A DNA stretch of 26,979 bases, taken from NCBI GenBank assembly GCA_012031475.1, contig JAAUTJ010000007.1:1-26979 (forward strand). Direction: 5' to 3'. The translations under genes were made by a program, and so were the position numbers. This stretch comes from Leptolyngbyaceae cyanobacterium SM1_3_5. GTDB lineage: Bacteria; Cyanobacteriota; Cyanobacteriia; Elainellales; Elainellaceae. The notes below the pieces were generated by a model that saw only the letters and a program-made list of their open reading frames with translations, ran no database searches and was not told the origin of the DNA. Numbering within the stretch: position 1 is the first letter of the stretch; each line of letters opens with the position of its first letter. Below, piece after piece: positions 7,814 to 14,277 of the stretch.

Positions 7814-8273
7814 GTACGGGTGTCGGCGGTTCGATTGCCAGCGGGTAAGTTTCCCAGCGGTTATCCGCAAGCGGACGGGCGAGACTCCAGGTTTCTTCGC
7901 TCGTTTGCTGGAGGTAAAGCTCAAAAGGGTTTTGGCGGCGGGTGATGTGCTGTTGGGGAGAATCGATACCGTTTCGGGAGCGCTTCGCGATCGATAGGCT
8001 GTAAGTGCCTTCAATGCGGTAGCCTCTGGCAGACTCGATCGCCTGCGACTGCTGCTTTTTCACCTTGACCCGATCGACAGTGACAACAGAAGCCGCCCCG
8101 CGAAACTGCTCACTAAGCTGCTGCTGCGTTTGGTCAACCTGAAGCTGAAGCGCCTGCTCGATCGCACTTTGAGGAGGACGATCGCCGCCACATGCCGTCA
8201 GCAATACCGCCAGCAGTAGAGCGACGATCAAGCCGATCGTTTGCCGCCAAGAGAACGCGATCGCCCGCACCAT
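7806..8273 (-). CDS. Small lipoprotein, function unknown
   Basis: 155-residue protein with a lipoprotein signal peptide: basic N-terminus, hydrophobic stretch from about residue 13 (IGLIVALLLAVLLTAC) and lipobox L25-T26-A27-C28, so it should be exported and lipidated at C28. The mature part has a Gln-rich helical stretch (QALQLQVDQTQQQLSEQF) and a soluble region with NPFELYLQQTSEETWSLARP. An 8-codon insertion (AKRSRNGI) corresponds exactly to the dispersed HIP1-flanked repeat; removing it leaves YSLSIDSPQQHITRR, which reads as continuous sequence. The stop codon comes from a palindromic repeat. No function can be assigned. Confidence 0.8.
   Translation of the reverse strand: MVRAIAFSWRQTIGLIVALLLAVLLTACGGDRPPQSAIEQALQLQVDQTQQQLSEQFRGAASVVTVDRVKVKKQQSQAIESARGYRIEGTYSLSIAKRSRNGIDSPQQHITRRQNPFELYLQQTSEETWSLARPLADNRWETYPLAIEPPTPVQT
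7963..7991. repeat. HIP1-flanked short repeat, 19-nt core, inside the lipoprotein gene
   Basis: On the minus strand ATCGC-(19-nt core GAAGCGCTCCCGAAACGGT)-ATCGA. Core at 7968-7986, flanks GCGAT and TCGAT on the plus strand. Net addition 24 nt, in frame. Confidence 0.85.
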
Positions 8274-8326
8274 ACCCGTTTCCTTATCCGATCAGAACTC
8301 TTTCATCTTCCCACCGATCCCCGTAC

Positions 8327-8367
8327 AGACGCGAGATCTCGCGTCTCAACCACGAGATCTCGCGTCT
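8327..8367. repeat. GAGATCTC palindromic repeats (locus 4) before truB
   Basis: One perfect 20-bp palindrome AGACGCGAGATCTCGCGTCT (8327-8346) and one partial unit (8350-8367), between the divergent lipoprotein gene and truB. Confidence 0.92.
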
Positions 8368-8395
8368 CTACCCACCCGACACCCGACACCCAACC

Positions 8396-9296
8396 GTGCA
8401 AGGATTTCTCAACCTCAACAAACCCGCTGGCTTCACGTCTCACGACTGCGTGGCGCGAGTGCGGCGACTGCTCAAACGTCAAGCGTGTCGGACACGCGGG
8501 CACACTCGATCCGGCTGCAACCGGAGTTCTACCGATCGCGATCGGCAGCGCCACGCGCCTGCTTCAGTTTCTCCAGTCGGACAAGGCCTATCGCGCCACA
8601 ATTCGCTTTGGCCTCGTCACGGCAACGGACGATCTGGAAGGCGAAGTGCTGCACCAAGCCGCCGTTCCCACGCTCGATCGCACGGCTGTCGAAGCGCTGA
8701 TTCCGCAGTTCTTGGGATCGATCGCGCAAATTCCGCCGCGCTACAGCGCCATTCAGGTGCAGGGCAAGCGGCTGTATGACTTGGCGCGATCGGGTGTGGA
8801 AGTTGAAGTTCCCATCCGGACGGTGCGAATTGATGCGATCGACATCCAAGCTTGGCATCCCGGTGATTTTCCAGAACTGGAAGTAGACATTGCCTGCGGT
8901 GCAGGAACCTATATTCGCTCGATCGCCCGCGATCTCGGTGATTTACTCGGCACGGGCGGAACTTTGGCTGCTTTGATTCGTACTCGCAGCAGCGGTTTTG
9001 ATTTAGCCGATAGCTTAACGTTGGAGGAATTGAGCGATCGCGTCGCGCAAAATCTCTGGCACCCCATTTCACCAGATGCCATACTCAATCACCTGCCGAT
9101 CGTGACGCTGGAAACAGAAACGGCGAAGCGCTGGTGCCAAGGCCAAAAAATTGGATGCAGTCATGATATGGGGGTTTGTCGCGTGGCGGATCAGGAAGGC
9201 CGATTGCTGGGAATTGCAAAGGCGATCGCCACTGAAAATGGCTGGCTGTTGCGTCAACAGGTTGTTTTAAGTTCAATAGAACAAAGCCAATCATAG
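8396..9296 (+). CDS. truB: tRNA pseudouridine(55) synthase, one frameshift
   Basis: TruB converts U55 in the T-loop of tRNA to pseudouridine. GTG at 8396 gives QGFLNLNKPAGFTSHDCVAR, the normal N-terminus. The frame changes at about 8481: removing one base from AAACGTCAAG restores LLKVKRVGHAGTLDPAATG with the catalytic Asp in GTLDP. Then follow KAYRATIRFG, PRYSAIQVQGKRLYDLAR, GAGTYIRSIARDLG and a C-terminal domain with RVADQEGRLLGIA. Restored length is about 300 residues, normal for the family. Because TruB is nearly universal, the indel is probably a sequence error. The palindromic repeats just upstream probably overlap its promoter region. Confidence 0.93.
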
Positions 9297-9467
9297 CCAA
9301 ATCGCCGCTCATTTTGTTCCTCAGCCTTCAACAGAATTCGCAACAGTTCGATCGCATTTTTTTCAACAGTTGAATGGAAGCTAACACCGTAATTTACTGA
9401 TGCAAATGCCCTCGCGAGAAGAGCGTCCGGCACGAATCAGCGAAGCTGGTCGCCCTCCAACAAAATA

Positions 9468-9498
9468 CCCTCGCCTGCAAGTGGCGAAGCCATCGCTC
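9468..9498. repeat. Short dispersed repeat, GGCGAAGCC type (copy 1)
   Basis: CCTCGCC-TGCAAGTGGCGAAGCC-ATCGC. Related copies lie at 10071-10100 (CGTAGAAGGCGAAGCC) and 11913-11942 (CGTAGGAGGCGAAGCC). It directly follows the 3' end of the reverse DUF29 gene, as does the copy at 11913. The rest of the gap from truB (9297-9467) shows no gene. Confidence 0.65.
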
Positions 9499-9954
9499 TC
9501 ACTCTGGCAGAAAACCAGCCTCCAAAACTTGTGTAGAAGTGTAAGGGCACGATCGCGGAAAAGTCGATTCAGGCAATCCCGTTTCTGCGCTGGCTTGGTC
9601 GATCGCATTCTCATAACATTCTGCAAACACCTCTTCTAGAAATGGTTTGAGACTCGGTGAATCTTTTAGTAAGTCGCGAACTCGTCTGCGATGTTCGACA
9701 ATACTTGCTTGCCAACTACTGCTTCGGCATTCGGACTGAAATTGCCACTTGAGTAGATGAGTCAGAAGAACGACAAGGTTGCTTTTTAAGCTTCTGCGAT
9801 CGCTACGTGCCATTGATTCAATTTCGTCAATTAGATTTTCCCAGTCGATCGCCTCATAATTCTGCTGTTTCATCTGGGCGATCGTCGTCTCGATCCACTG
9901 AAGATAATCCGTTTCATACAAGCTTTGGCGTTGGGCATTCAGTTCGGCTGTCAT
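9499..9954 (-). CDS. DUF29 family protein (copy 1)
   Basis: Intact DUF29 protein of about 151 residues: AELNAQRQSLYETDYLQWIE, then IDWENLIDEIESMAR, LLTHLLKWQFQSE, SWQASIVEHRRRVRDLL and GLPESTFPRSCPYT. DUF29 is common and often multicopy in cyanobacteria and has no established function. A close paralogue at 11944-12399 has the same start (MTAELNAQRQSLYE), which is why the second of two adjacent ATG codons is used. It lies next to toxin-antitoxin-like genes, but that alone does not show it is one. Confidence 0.88.
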   Translation of the reverse strand: MTAELNAQRQSLYETDYLQWIETTIAQMKQQNYEAIDWENLIDEIESMARSDRRSLKSNLVVLLTHLLKWQFQSECRSSSWQASIVEHRRRVRDLLKDSPSLKPFLEEVFAECYENAIDQASAETGLPESTFPRSCPYTSTQVLEAGFLPE

Positions 9955-10029
9955 CATTCAAATCCTGACTGAATCGGCATAATACTTATTTTAAGTGCTG
10001 AACTAATAGAAGACACTAAAGATGAAGCG

Positions 10030-10056
10030 ATCGCGAAGCTTGCGGAACGGTATCGC
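10030..10056. repeat. HIP1-flanked short repeat, 17-nt core, intergenic
   Basis: GCG-ATCGC-(17-nt core GAAGCTTGCGGAACGGT)-ATCGC-TCCC. Net addition 22 nt at a perfect GCGATCGC site. Confidence 0.85.
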
Positions 10057-10070
10057 TCCCACACCCCCAA

Positions 10071-10100
10071 CCTCGCCCGTAGAAGGCGAAGCCACCGCCC
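10071..10100. repeat. Short dispersed repeat, GGCGAAGCC type (copy 2)
   Basis: CCTCGCCCGTAGAAGGCGAAGCC followed by ACCGCCC; intergenic, about 14 bp after the HIP1-flanked repeat. Confidence 0.6.
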
Positions 10101-10210
10101 TTCACAAAACACATGACTGAGGTGCGATCGTCTGAACTTTTACTGCTAGAAGCTTGACAAGCTGCTTAGAATACGAATAGAGCTAAAAGTAGAAGGAAGA
10201 TTTATACGCG

Positions 10211-10456
10211 ATGAGTATTGTAATTTCCGACGAAATTGTGATTGCAACTCGCATGACCGAAGCCGAAATCAGGTTAGAAATTGCGGTGATGTTATTTCAG
10301 AAGGAAAAACTAACGCTTGCTCAAGCAGCGCGGTTTGCACGAATTCATCGCGTTGCTTTTCAACATACTCTTGCTAGCCGTCACATTCCAGTACATTATG
10401 ATGTGGAAGACTTTGAGCAGGACATCAAGAATTTACGCGAGACGGGTAGATTGTGA
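10211..10456 (+). CDS. UPF0175 family protein, probable antitoxin
   Basis: 81-residue UPF0175 protein: MSIVISDEIVIATRMTEAEI followed by RLEIAVMLFQKEKLTLAQAA and RFARIHRVAFQHTL, an antitoxin-like fold with a helix-turn-helix of the 'LtlgqAArlAgms' kind. GAAGGAAGA ends about 10 bases before the ATG and is a good ribosome-binding site. The gene overlaps the following DUF3368 gene by four bases (GTGA), the usual arrangement of a toxin-antitoxin pair, with the antitoxin first. It probably binds the toxin and represses its own promoter; that is inference from family and layout. Confidence 0.88.
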   Translation: MSIVISDEIVIATRMTEAEIRLEIAVMLFQKEKLTLAQAARFARIHRVAFQHTLASRHIPVHYDVEDFEQDIKNLRETGRL

Positions 10457-10953
10457 TTGTTGTTAGTGATACGTCACCCATTAATAATCTTGCTGCGATC
10501 GATCACCTCCATTTACTTCAACAACTTTACGAAATAGTCATCATTCCTGAAGCGGTTTTTCGAGAACTAACCGATCCTGATTTTCCGACCGCTGGCTCAA
10601 CTGAGGTTCAAACATTTGATTGGATTCAAACTCGTTCAGTACGCGATCGCACTACAGTAGAAGCACTCCGCAGCGATTTGGATATTGGAGAAGCGGAAGC
10701 TATTGCGCTAGCGATCGAACTGAATGCAGATCAAGTATTAATCGATGAACGTCGCGGTCGCCTGATTGCCGATCGATTCAATCTGCAATACACAGGCGTT
10801 TTGGGCATTTTGGTTGAAGCCAAAAGTCGAGGGTTTATTGCTGCGGTTAAGCCTTTAATGGATGCTCTGATTAACCAAGCAGGGTTTTGGATCGCTCCAG
10901 CTTTGTACGATCGAGTCCTGCAAATTACTAATGAAGTTGACGCGATCGAATAA
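10453..10953 (+). CDS. DUF3368 PIN-like domain protein, probable toxin
   Basis: 166-residue DUF3368 protein, a PIN-fold putative ribonuclease paired with UPF0175. It starts at a GTG overlapping the upstream stop. PIN-like acidic residues are seen in VVSDTSPINNL (first Asp), IPEAVFRELTD (Glu), LDIGEAEAIALA (Glu) and VLIDERRGR (Asp), in the order expected for the metal site. YTGVLGILVEAKSRG is the usual C-terminal block of this family. The frame is intact, so the toxin may be active. RNA cleavage is inferred from the fold, not shown. Confidence 0.88.
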   Translation: MIVVSDTSPINNLAAIDHLHLLQQLYEIVIIPEAVFRELTDPDFPTAGSTEVQTFDWIQTRSVRDRTTVEALRSDLDIGEAEAIALAIELNADQVLIDERRGRLIADRFNLQYTGVLGILVEAKSRGFIAAVKPLMDALINQAGFWIAPALYDRVLQITNEVDAIE

Positions 10954-11046
10954 GCGATCGCCCACCCTCAAATCCAAGCGCGATCGCCCCCCAATAAAAC
11001 ACCCTCGATCGCCCCCAGCAAACCCAACAAAAGCGCGATCGCCCAT
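10954..11046. repeat. HIP1-rich intergenic tract
   Basis: Successive GCGATCGCCC-type motifs separated by short C-rich, A-rich spacers, with AAGCGCGATCGCCC at about 10976 and 11033. No gene. Similar tracts follow genes at 11862-11912, 13513-13588, 14023-14052 and 14651-14735, some sharing GCGATCGCCCTCCCTCC and CAATCAACCCC. Confidence 0.6.
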
Positions 11047-11247
11047 TTAACTATCAAGACCTAATCGACGCTTGACCTCATCGATCGAAACAGGTTGCGT
11101 CTGCTTCGCACGTTCATCAAGTAGCGCCATCAATTTTTCATTCTGACGAGTTCTTGCAACTTCAATATCAAAATCATCAATGGCTTCTTGCCGATCGAGT
11201 TCTAAAAATATCTCTTCGGCATTGAGAGCAAGATTTTCGCCTGACAT
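11047..11247 (-). CDS. Chimeric small antitoxin-like protein (first cassette)
   Basis: 66-residue protein of two parts. Residues 1-22 (MSGENLALNAEEIFLELDRQ) resemble the C-terminal end of the small protein at 13776-13966 (LVLNAEEIF, then ELDRHEA). Residues 23-66 (DFDIEVARTRQNEKLMALLD and then VKRRLGLDS) resemble the C-terminal end of the protein at 13589-13783. It therefore looks like a fusion made by deletion between two adjacent genes such as those of the second cassette. ATG at 11247 is chosen; the neighbouring ATG at 11250 is also possible. It lies just after the YgiT-like gene. Function unknown. Confidence 0.65.
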   Translation of the reverse strand: MSGENLALNAEEIFLELDRQEAIDDFDIEVARTRQNEKLMALLDERAKQTQPVSIDEVKRRLGLDS

Positions 11248-11254
11248 CATCTTT

Positions 11255-11479
11255 CTAGGCTGCAAAATTGTACACTGGCGTTTCAACAAATCGAATCGGT
11301 TTTTCTTGACTTAGGATGATTTGCTGTAGTCGTTCCATCGTGATTGGCGAGAAAAATTGCTCACCTGTTTCTAAGTTGATTCGTGCAGGTACATTCTCAA
11401 CTAAAAAGAATTTGTCGTTCACTTGTAGTGAGTAGGTTACTGTTTGCTCTACAAGCGTTTCTTTCTTATCGTTCATCAT
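11255..11479 (-). CDS. YgiT-like (MqsA N-terminal type) antitoxin without zinc cysteines, copy 1
   Basis: 74-residue protein with the YgiT-type pattern TVTYSLQVNDKFFLVENVPA, then ETGEQFFSP and MERLQQIILSQ. In zinc-binding members two CxxC pairs hold the metal; here the position before GEQFFSP reads NLET, so no pair remains. The copy at 14053-14277 is similar along its whole length and also lacks the pair. Such proteins commonly follow a DUF4258 toxin-like gene, as here; an antitoxin role is inferred. The original end of the upstream DUF4258 gene overlapped this start. Confidence 0.75.
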   Translation of the reverse strand: MMNDKKETLVEQTVTYSLQVNDKFFLVENVPARINLETGEQFFSPITMERLQQIILSQEKPIRFVETPVYNFAA

Positions 11480-11832
11480 TGTTGCTTCTCCTTTTAGTGA
11501 AGTTGTCGCTCCAGCGATCGGGATCAGGTTTGTACAGTGTAATGATTTTAACTAAGGGGCGAGAGGGATAGCTGCACTGAATATGAAGCGCTCCCGGAAC
11601 GGTATCGACCCGTCCCAGTCACACCACAAATCAAGCAGCTAGCCCCATACTTATCTTCAGGATAATCCTCAATGACTTGTCCAGTCGCGCTACCGAAGGT
11701 CTGCGAAGCAACCGCCTCCCGAACTTCTTGAACCTGTATGCCTCTGAGAGTCGATTGGTCAACCGCTTGTTTGGAGAACTCAAATTCATCAGCGGCAATT
11801 TTTCGACGGATTTCTTCAATCAGCGTTGTCAT
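11466..11832 (-). pseudogene. DUF4258 protein, frameshifted (first cassette)
   Basis: Starts MTTLIEEIRRKIAADEFEFS, then LRGIQVQEVREAV, VIEDYPEDKYGASCLICGVT: DUF4258, a family related to RelE/BrnT-like toxins. After GVT the frame runs into GTGRYRSGSASYSVQ and stops at 11548. Sequence from the ancestral frame resumes as HIQCSYPSRPLVKIITLY and PDPDRWSDNF up to a stop at 11466. Compared with the intact copy (14258-14620) it has lost about 15 bp between two GAAG repeats and gained about 4 bp, beside the dispersed repeat at 11585. An extra SQTFGSA precedes TGQVIEDY. Confidence 0.75.
11585..11608. repeat. HIP1-flanked short repeat, 19-nt core, inside DUF4258 copy 1
   Basis: Core GAAGCGCTCCCGGAACGGT (11585-11603) followed by ATCGA. 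The left flank is lost through the neighbouring deletion. Confidence 0.8.
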
Positions 11833-11861
11833 CTCACGATCGTATCGAATAAGTGACACGA

Positions 11862-11942
11862 AGCGATCGCCCCCTTGCTAGCAAAAGAAGCGATCGCCCT
11901 CCCTCCAATCAACCCCGCCCGTAGGAGGCGAAGCCCTCGCCC
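11862..11942. repeat. HIP1-rich tract plus GGCGAAGCC-type repeat (copy 3)
   Basis: Contains two GCGATCGC sites around CCCCCTTGCTAGCAAAAGAA, then CCTCCCTCCAATCAACCCC and the short repeat CGCCCGTAGGAGGCGAAGCC followed by CTCGCCCC (11913-11942). The tract at 13515-13567 is nearly the same. Confidence 0.7.
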
Positions 11943-11943
11943 C

Positions 11944-12399
11944 TCATTCCGGCAGAAAACCCGCTTCTAAAACTTGTGCAGCACTGTAGGGGCACGATCG
12001 CGGAAAAGTCGCTTCTGGCAACCCTGTCTCTGCGCTAGCTTGATCGATCGCAGCCTCGTAGCATTTGGCGAATACTTGCTCTAAATACGGCTTGAAGCTT
12101 GGAGATTCTTCCAAATCTTCGAGAATGCATCTGCGATGTTCAACGATGCTTGCTTTCCAGCTATTGCTTCGGCGTTCGGGTTGAAATTGCCACTTGAGCA
12201 GATGAGTTAGAAGAATGACAAGACTACTTCTAAACCCTTTCCGTGCGCTGCGTCCCATATCTTCGATTTCGTCTATTAAATTTTCCCAGTCAATATCCGC
12301 GTAGTTCTGCTGTTTTAGCTGCTCGATCGTCGAGTCAATCCACTTAAGATAGTCGGCTTCGTAAAGGCTTTGGCGTTGGGCGTTCAGTTCGGCTGTCAT
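11944..12399 (-). CDS. DUF29 family protein (copy 2)
   Basis: 151-residue intact DUF29 protein, closely similar to the one at 9499-9954: same N-terminus MTAELNAQRQSLYE, the block IDWENLIDEIEDMGRSARKG, LLTHLLKWQFQPE, and the same C-terminal GLPEATFPRSCPYS and QVLEAGFLPE. The duplication includes the 3' flanking GGCGAAGCC-type repeat. Function unknown. The duplicated clpB upstream region begins 40 bp upstream of its start codon. Confidence 0.88.
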   Translation of the reverse strand: MTAELNAQRQSLYEADYLKWIDSTIEQLKQQNYADIDWENLIDEIEDMGRSARKGFRSSLVILLTHLLKWQFQPERRSNSWKASIVEHRRCILEDLEESPSFKPYLEQVFAKCYEAAIDQASAETGLPEATFPRSCPYSAAQVLEAGFLPE

Positions 12400-12590
12400 A
12401 GTTCAACTCCTGGCTGAATCGACATAGCAACCATTCTAGAGGACGGCAATACCCCCAGACTCGATCGCAAAACCGATCGCCTCGCACCCTCACCGCTGCA
12501 TACAATTGGAGCATCCGCAGAAAGGATGAGGGTCGGCTTAGCGTGGCGTGTCACCCTGATCCCCAACTTCTAACCCTGAATTCCTAAACC

Positions 12591-12741
12591 ATGCAGCCAA
12601 CCAACCCCAATCAATTTACCGAAAAGGCGTGGGAGGCGATTACGCGCACTCCCGACGTCGCCAAGCAAGCGCAGCACCAGCAGATCGAGTCTTAGCATTT
12701 GATGCGATCGTGGCCTTCCAAAACGGTATCGCTGCTCGATC
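12591..12741 (+). pseudogene. clpB 5' fragment
   Basis: Reads MQPTNPNQFTEKAWEAI and on to QQIES in a clean ClpB N-terminal frame, then TAG at 12693 where the complete gene has GAG (Glu). A 21-nt repeat insertion follows and similarity ends at about 12741. It keeps the correct frame in the first codons, where the copy in front of the full clpB has two extra bases. Only about 50 codons remain, so no functional product is expected. Confidence 0.9.
12707..12732. repeat. HIP1-flanked short repeat, 17-nt core, in the clpB fragment
   Basis: GCG-ATCG-(17-nt core TGGCCTTCCAAAACGGT)-ATCG-CTGCTCGATC. The full clpB copy at 15902-15919 reads GATGCGATCGCTGCTCGATC without the insertion, so filled and empty sites can be compared directly. 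Net addition 21 nt. Confidence 0.88.
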
Positions 12742-12796
12742 GAGTCGCTTGAGTTACACTAATGGCACACTTTGAAAAATATTGCTTAAGCGCATA

Positions 12797-13066
12797 ATGA
12801 CTACTCTTCAAATTGATAATTTACCTGACGACATATATCGAAATCTTCAAAATCTTGCTACTCAGAAGAATTTCACGCTTGATGAGGCAGTTGTTCTCCT
12901 TTTGAGACAGGCGTTGCAGTCTGTTGATGTGAACGTAATCCAAGAGCAATCAGCAAAATCGATCGCTGAAGTTTTAGCAAAAATTCGTAGTCGCCCAAGA
13001 ATGAATCCAATTGATTTTGGGCTATTAGATAGCACGATTTTGATTCGGGACGATCGCAACCGATGA
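12797..13066 (+). CDS. VapB/FitA-like antitoxin
   Basis: 89-residue protein with an N-terminal ribbon-helix-helix pattern: MTTLQIDNLPDDIYRNLQNL then ATQKNFTLDEAVVLLLRQAL, typical of FitA-type antitoxins. The C-terminal tail (KIRSRPRMNPIDF) is the part that usually inserts into the PIN toxin. The ATG at 12797 begins the usual MTTLQI start; a frame five codons longer is possible. The stop overlaps the next start by four bases (ATGA). It probably represses its own operon through the N-terminal domain. Confidence 0.85.
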   Translation: MTTLQIDNLPDDIYRNLQNLATQKNFTLDEAVVLLLRQALQSVDVNVIQEQSAKSIAEVLAKIRSRPRMNPIDFGLLDSTILIRDDRNR

Positions 13067-13512
13067 CTCTACGGTGCGTCCTCGATACAAACATCTGCAT
13101 CAAGCTATTTATCGCTGATCCCCTCACTCCAAAAGTCAATCAGCTATTTGATCATCTCAGCGATCGATCTGCTGAATTTTTTGTTCCTGACTTGCTCTTT
13201 ATCGAATGTACAAACACACTTTTGAAGTACGTTCGCGCTAATCTTTATACTGCTGAGCAAGTGCAGGCAGATTTAACAGATTTACAGGCTTTGCGATTTC
13301 AGGTCACTTCGACCAGAAGTTTGATGATTGAGGCAGTTCAAATTGGTGTGGATTACGGAATTACAGCTTATGATGCCTGCTACGTGGCGTTGTCGCAGCG
13401 CGTCAATGCACCATTGCTAACTTTGGATGAGCGATTAGTGAATTCGTTAGCAAGTAGCGGTTTTGATGTGCAGCTATTTACAGATTTTACTGTGCCGCCT
13501 TTGCCAACTTGA
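13063..13512 (+). CDS. VapC-like PIN-domain toxin
   Basis: 149-residue PIN protein, a putative Mg-dependent ribonuclease. Catalytic acids are visible: D8 in CVLDTNICIK, the Glu in LFIECTNTLL (about residue 47), the Asp in ITAYDACYVALS (about 104) and the last Asp in LLTLDERLV (about 125). The length is normal and the frame intact. It is coupled to the upstream antitoxin by an ATGA overlap. Assignment as VapBC-type is by family and layout; the RNA target is unknown. Confidence 0.9.
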   Translation: MTLRCVLDTNICIKLFIADPLTPKVNQLFDHLSDRSAEFFVPDLLFIECTNTLLKYVRANLYTAEQVQADLTDLQALRFQVTSTRSLMIEAVQIGVDYGITAYDACYVALSQRVNAPLLTLDERLVNSLASSGFDVQLFTDFTVPPLPT

Positions 13513-13588
13513 GAGCGATCGCCCCCTTGCTAACGAAAGAAGCGATCGCCCTCCATCCAATCAACCCCGATCGCCCTCGCTCACACAT
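13513..13588. repeat. HIP1-rich tract between vapC-like gene and second cassette
   Basis: GCGATCGCCCCCTTGCTAAC, GAAAGAAGCGATCGCCCTCC and CAATCAACCCC, nearly repeating 11870-11915. No gene. Confidence 0.6.
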
Positions 13589-13783
13589 TCAATCACTCAA
13601 ACCCAATCGACGCTTAACTTCATCCATCGGAATTGTTTGAGTTTGTTTGGCGCGATCGTCTAGCAGTGTCATTAATTTCTCATTCTGACAAGTTCGGGCA
13701 ACTTCAATATCAAAATTATCAACTGCACTAATTACAAGTTCACTGCCATCAGCCAGCTTGACGATCAAATCTTCGTCACTCAT
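13589..13783 (-). CDS. Small antitoxin-like protein Y (second cassette)
   Basis: 64-residue protein: MSDEDLIVKLADGSELVISA, then NFDIEVARTCQNEKLMTLLD and MDEVKRRLGLSD. Its last 44 residues match the C-terminal half of the chimeric protein at 11047-11247. Its start overlaps the restored stop of the preceding small gene by eight bases (ATGAGTGA), indicating translational coupling. I do not recognise a named family with certainty. Size and neighbours suggest an accessory or antitoxin protein. Confidence 0.65.
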   Translation of the reverse strand: MSDEDLIVKLADGSELVISAVDNFDIEVARTCQNEKLMTLLDDRAKQTQTIPMDEVKRRLGLSD

Positions 13784-13966
13784 AAGCTGCTTCGTGTCGA
13801 TCGAGTTCTAGAAAATCTCTTCAGCATTCAAAACCAAGTCTTCATCTGACAGCGGCGGAAAATCAAGATGAAGCGCTCGCCTGAAAATTTCTACAGCAAT
13901 ATCTAGCTGTTCCGATTCAGTTAAGTGGTCGAACATCCCCAAAAGTTCTTGCACAGAAGTCGTCAT
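13776..13966 (-). CDS. Small antitoxin-like protein X (second cassette), one frameshift
   Basis: As written 52 residues ending at 13808: MTTSVQELLGMFDHLTESEQ, LDIAVEIFRRALHLDFPPLS, DEDLVLNAEEIF then TAG. Adding one base to TTCTAG restores ELDRHEAAYE and a stop at 13776, matching NAEEIFLELDRQEA in the first cassette. The pattern 'lseaEqlevAvEILRR-(3)-LDFPPLsDEeLvlnAEeiFLeLD' is common in small cyanobacterial proteins located next to toxin genes. An antitoxin role is probable but not shown. GGGAGGTGGCG precedes the ATG as a ribosome-binding site. Confidence 0.7.
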
Positions 13967-14052
13967 CGCCACCTCCCTCAAATCTGCTCACAGGATAACA
14001 TGAGTTCAATAAACGTTCTGAGGAAGCGATCGCCCTCCCTCCAATCAACCAT

Positions 14053-14277
14053 TCACGCCGCAAAGTTATACACAGGCGTTTCAATCACTCGAACAGGCTT
14101 TGCTTGACTCAAAATAATTTGCTGTAGCCGTTCAACTGTTGTCGGTGAAAAGAACTGTTCGCCTGTTTCTGAATTAACTCGTGCAGGGACATTTTCAACG
14201 AGATAAAACTTTTCAGCGACTTGTAATGAATAGGTGACTGTTTGTTCTATCAGTGTTTCATTCGCGTGATTCGTCAT
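14053..14277 (-). CDS. YgiT-like antitoxin without zinc cysteines, copy 2
   Basis: 74-residue protein parallel to the one at 11255-11479: TVTYSLQVAEKFYLVENVPA, ETGEQFFSP, VERLQQIILSQAKPV and the same C-terminal ETPVYNFAA. The CxxC pair of the YgiT-type zinc finger is absent (NSET). The start overlaps the end of the DUF4258 gene by 20 bases, so the pair is probably translated together and acts as toxin and antitoxin. Intact frame. Confidence 0.78.
   Translation of the reverse strand: MTNHANETLIEQTVTYSLQVAEKFYLVENVPARVNSETGEQFFSPTTVERLQQIILSQAKPVRVIETPVYNFAA

Larger units (their letters stand above)
12440..12741 (+). repeat. Direct repeat of the clpB upstream and 5' coding region (copy 1)
   Basis: Almost identical to 15636-15920: it starts at AGGACGGCAATACCCCCAG and includes about 150 bp of upstream sequence (with GCATACAATTGGAGCATCC and GGTCGGCTTAGCGTGGCG) and the first 45 or so codons of clpB. 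Differences are small substitutions and indels plus a 21-nt insertion at 12711. The two copies bracket about 2.9 kb of toxin-antitoxin-like genes. Confidence 0.92.

Noticed and set aside
10155..10185. TTGACA-based promoter before the UPF0175 gene
   Set aside because: TTGACA is present at about 10155 but no good -10 box lies at 16-18 bases, so it is not listed as a feature.
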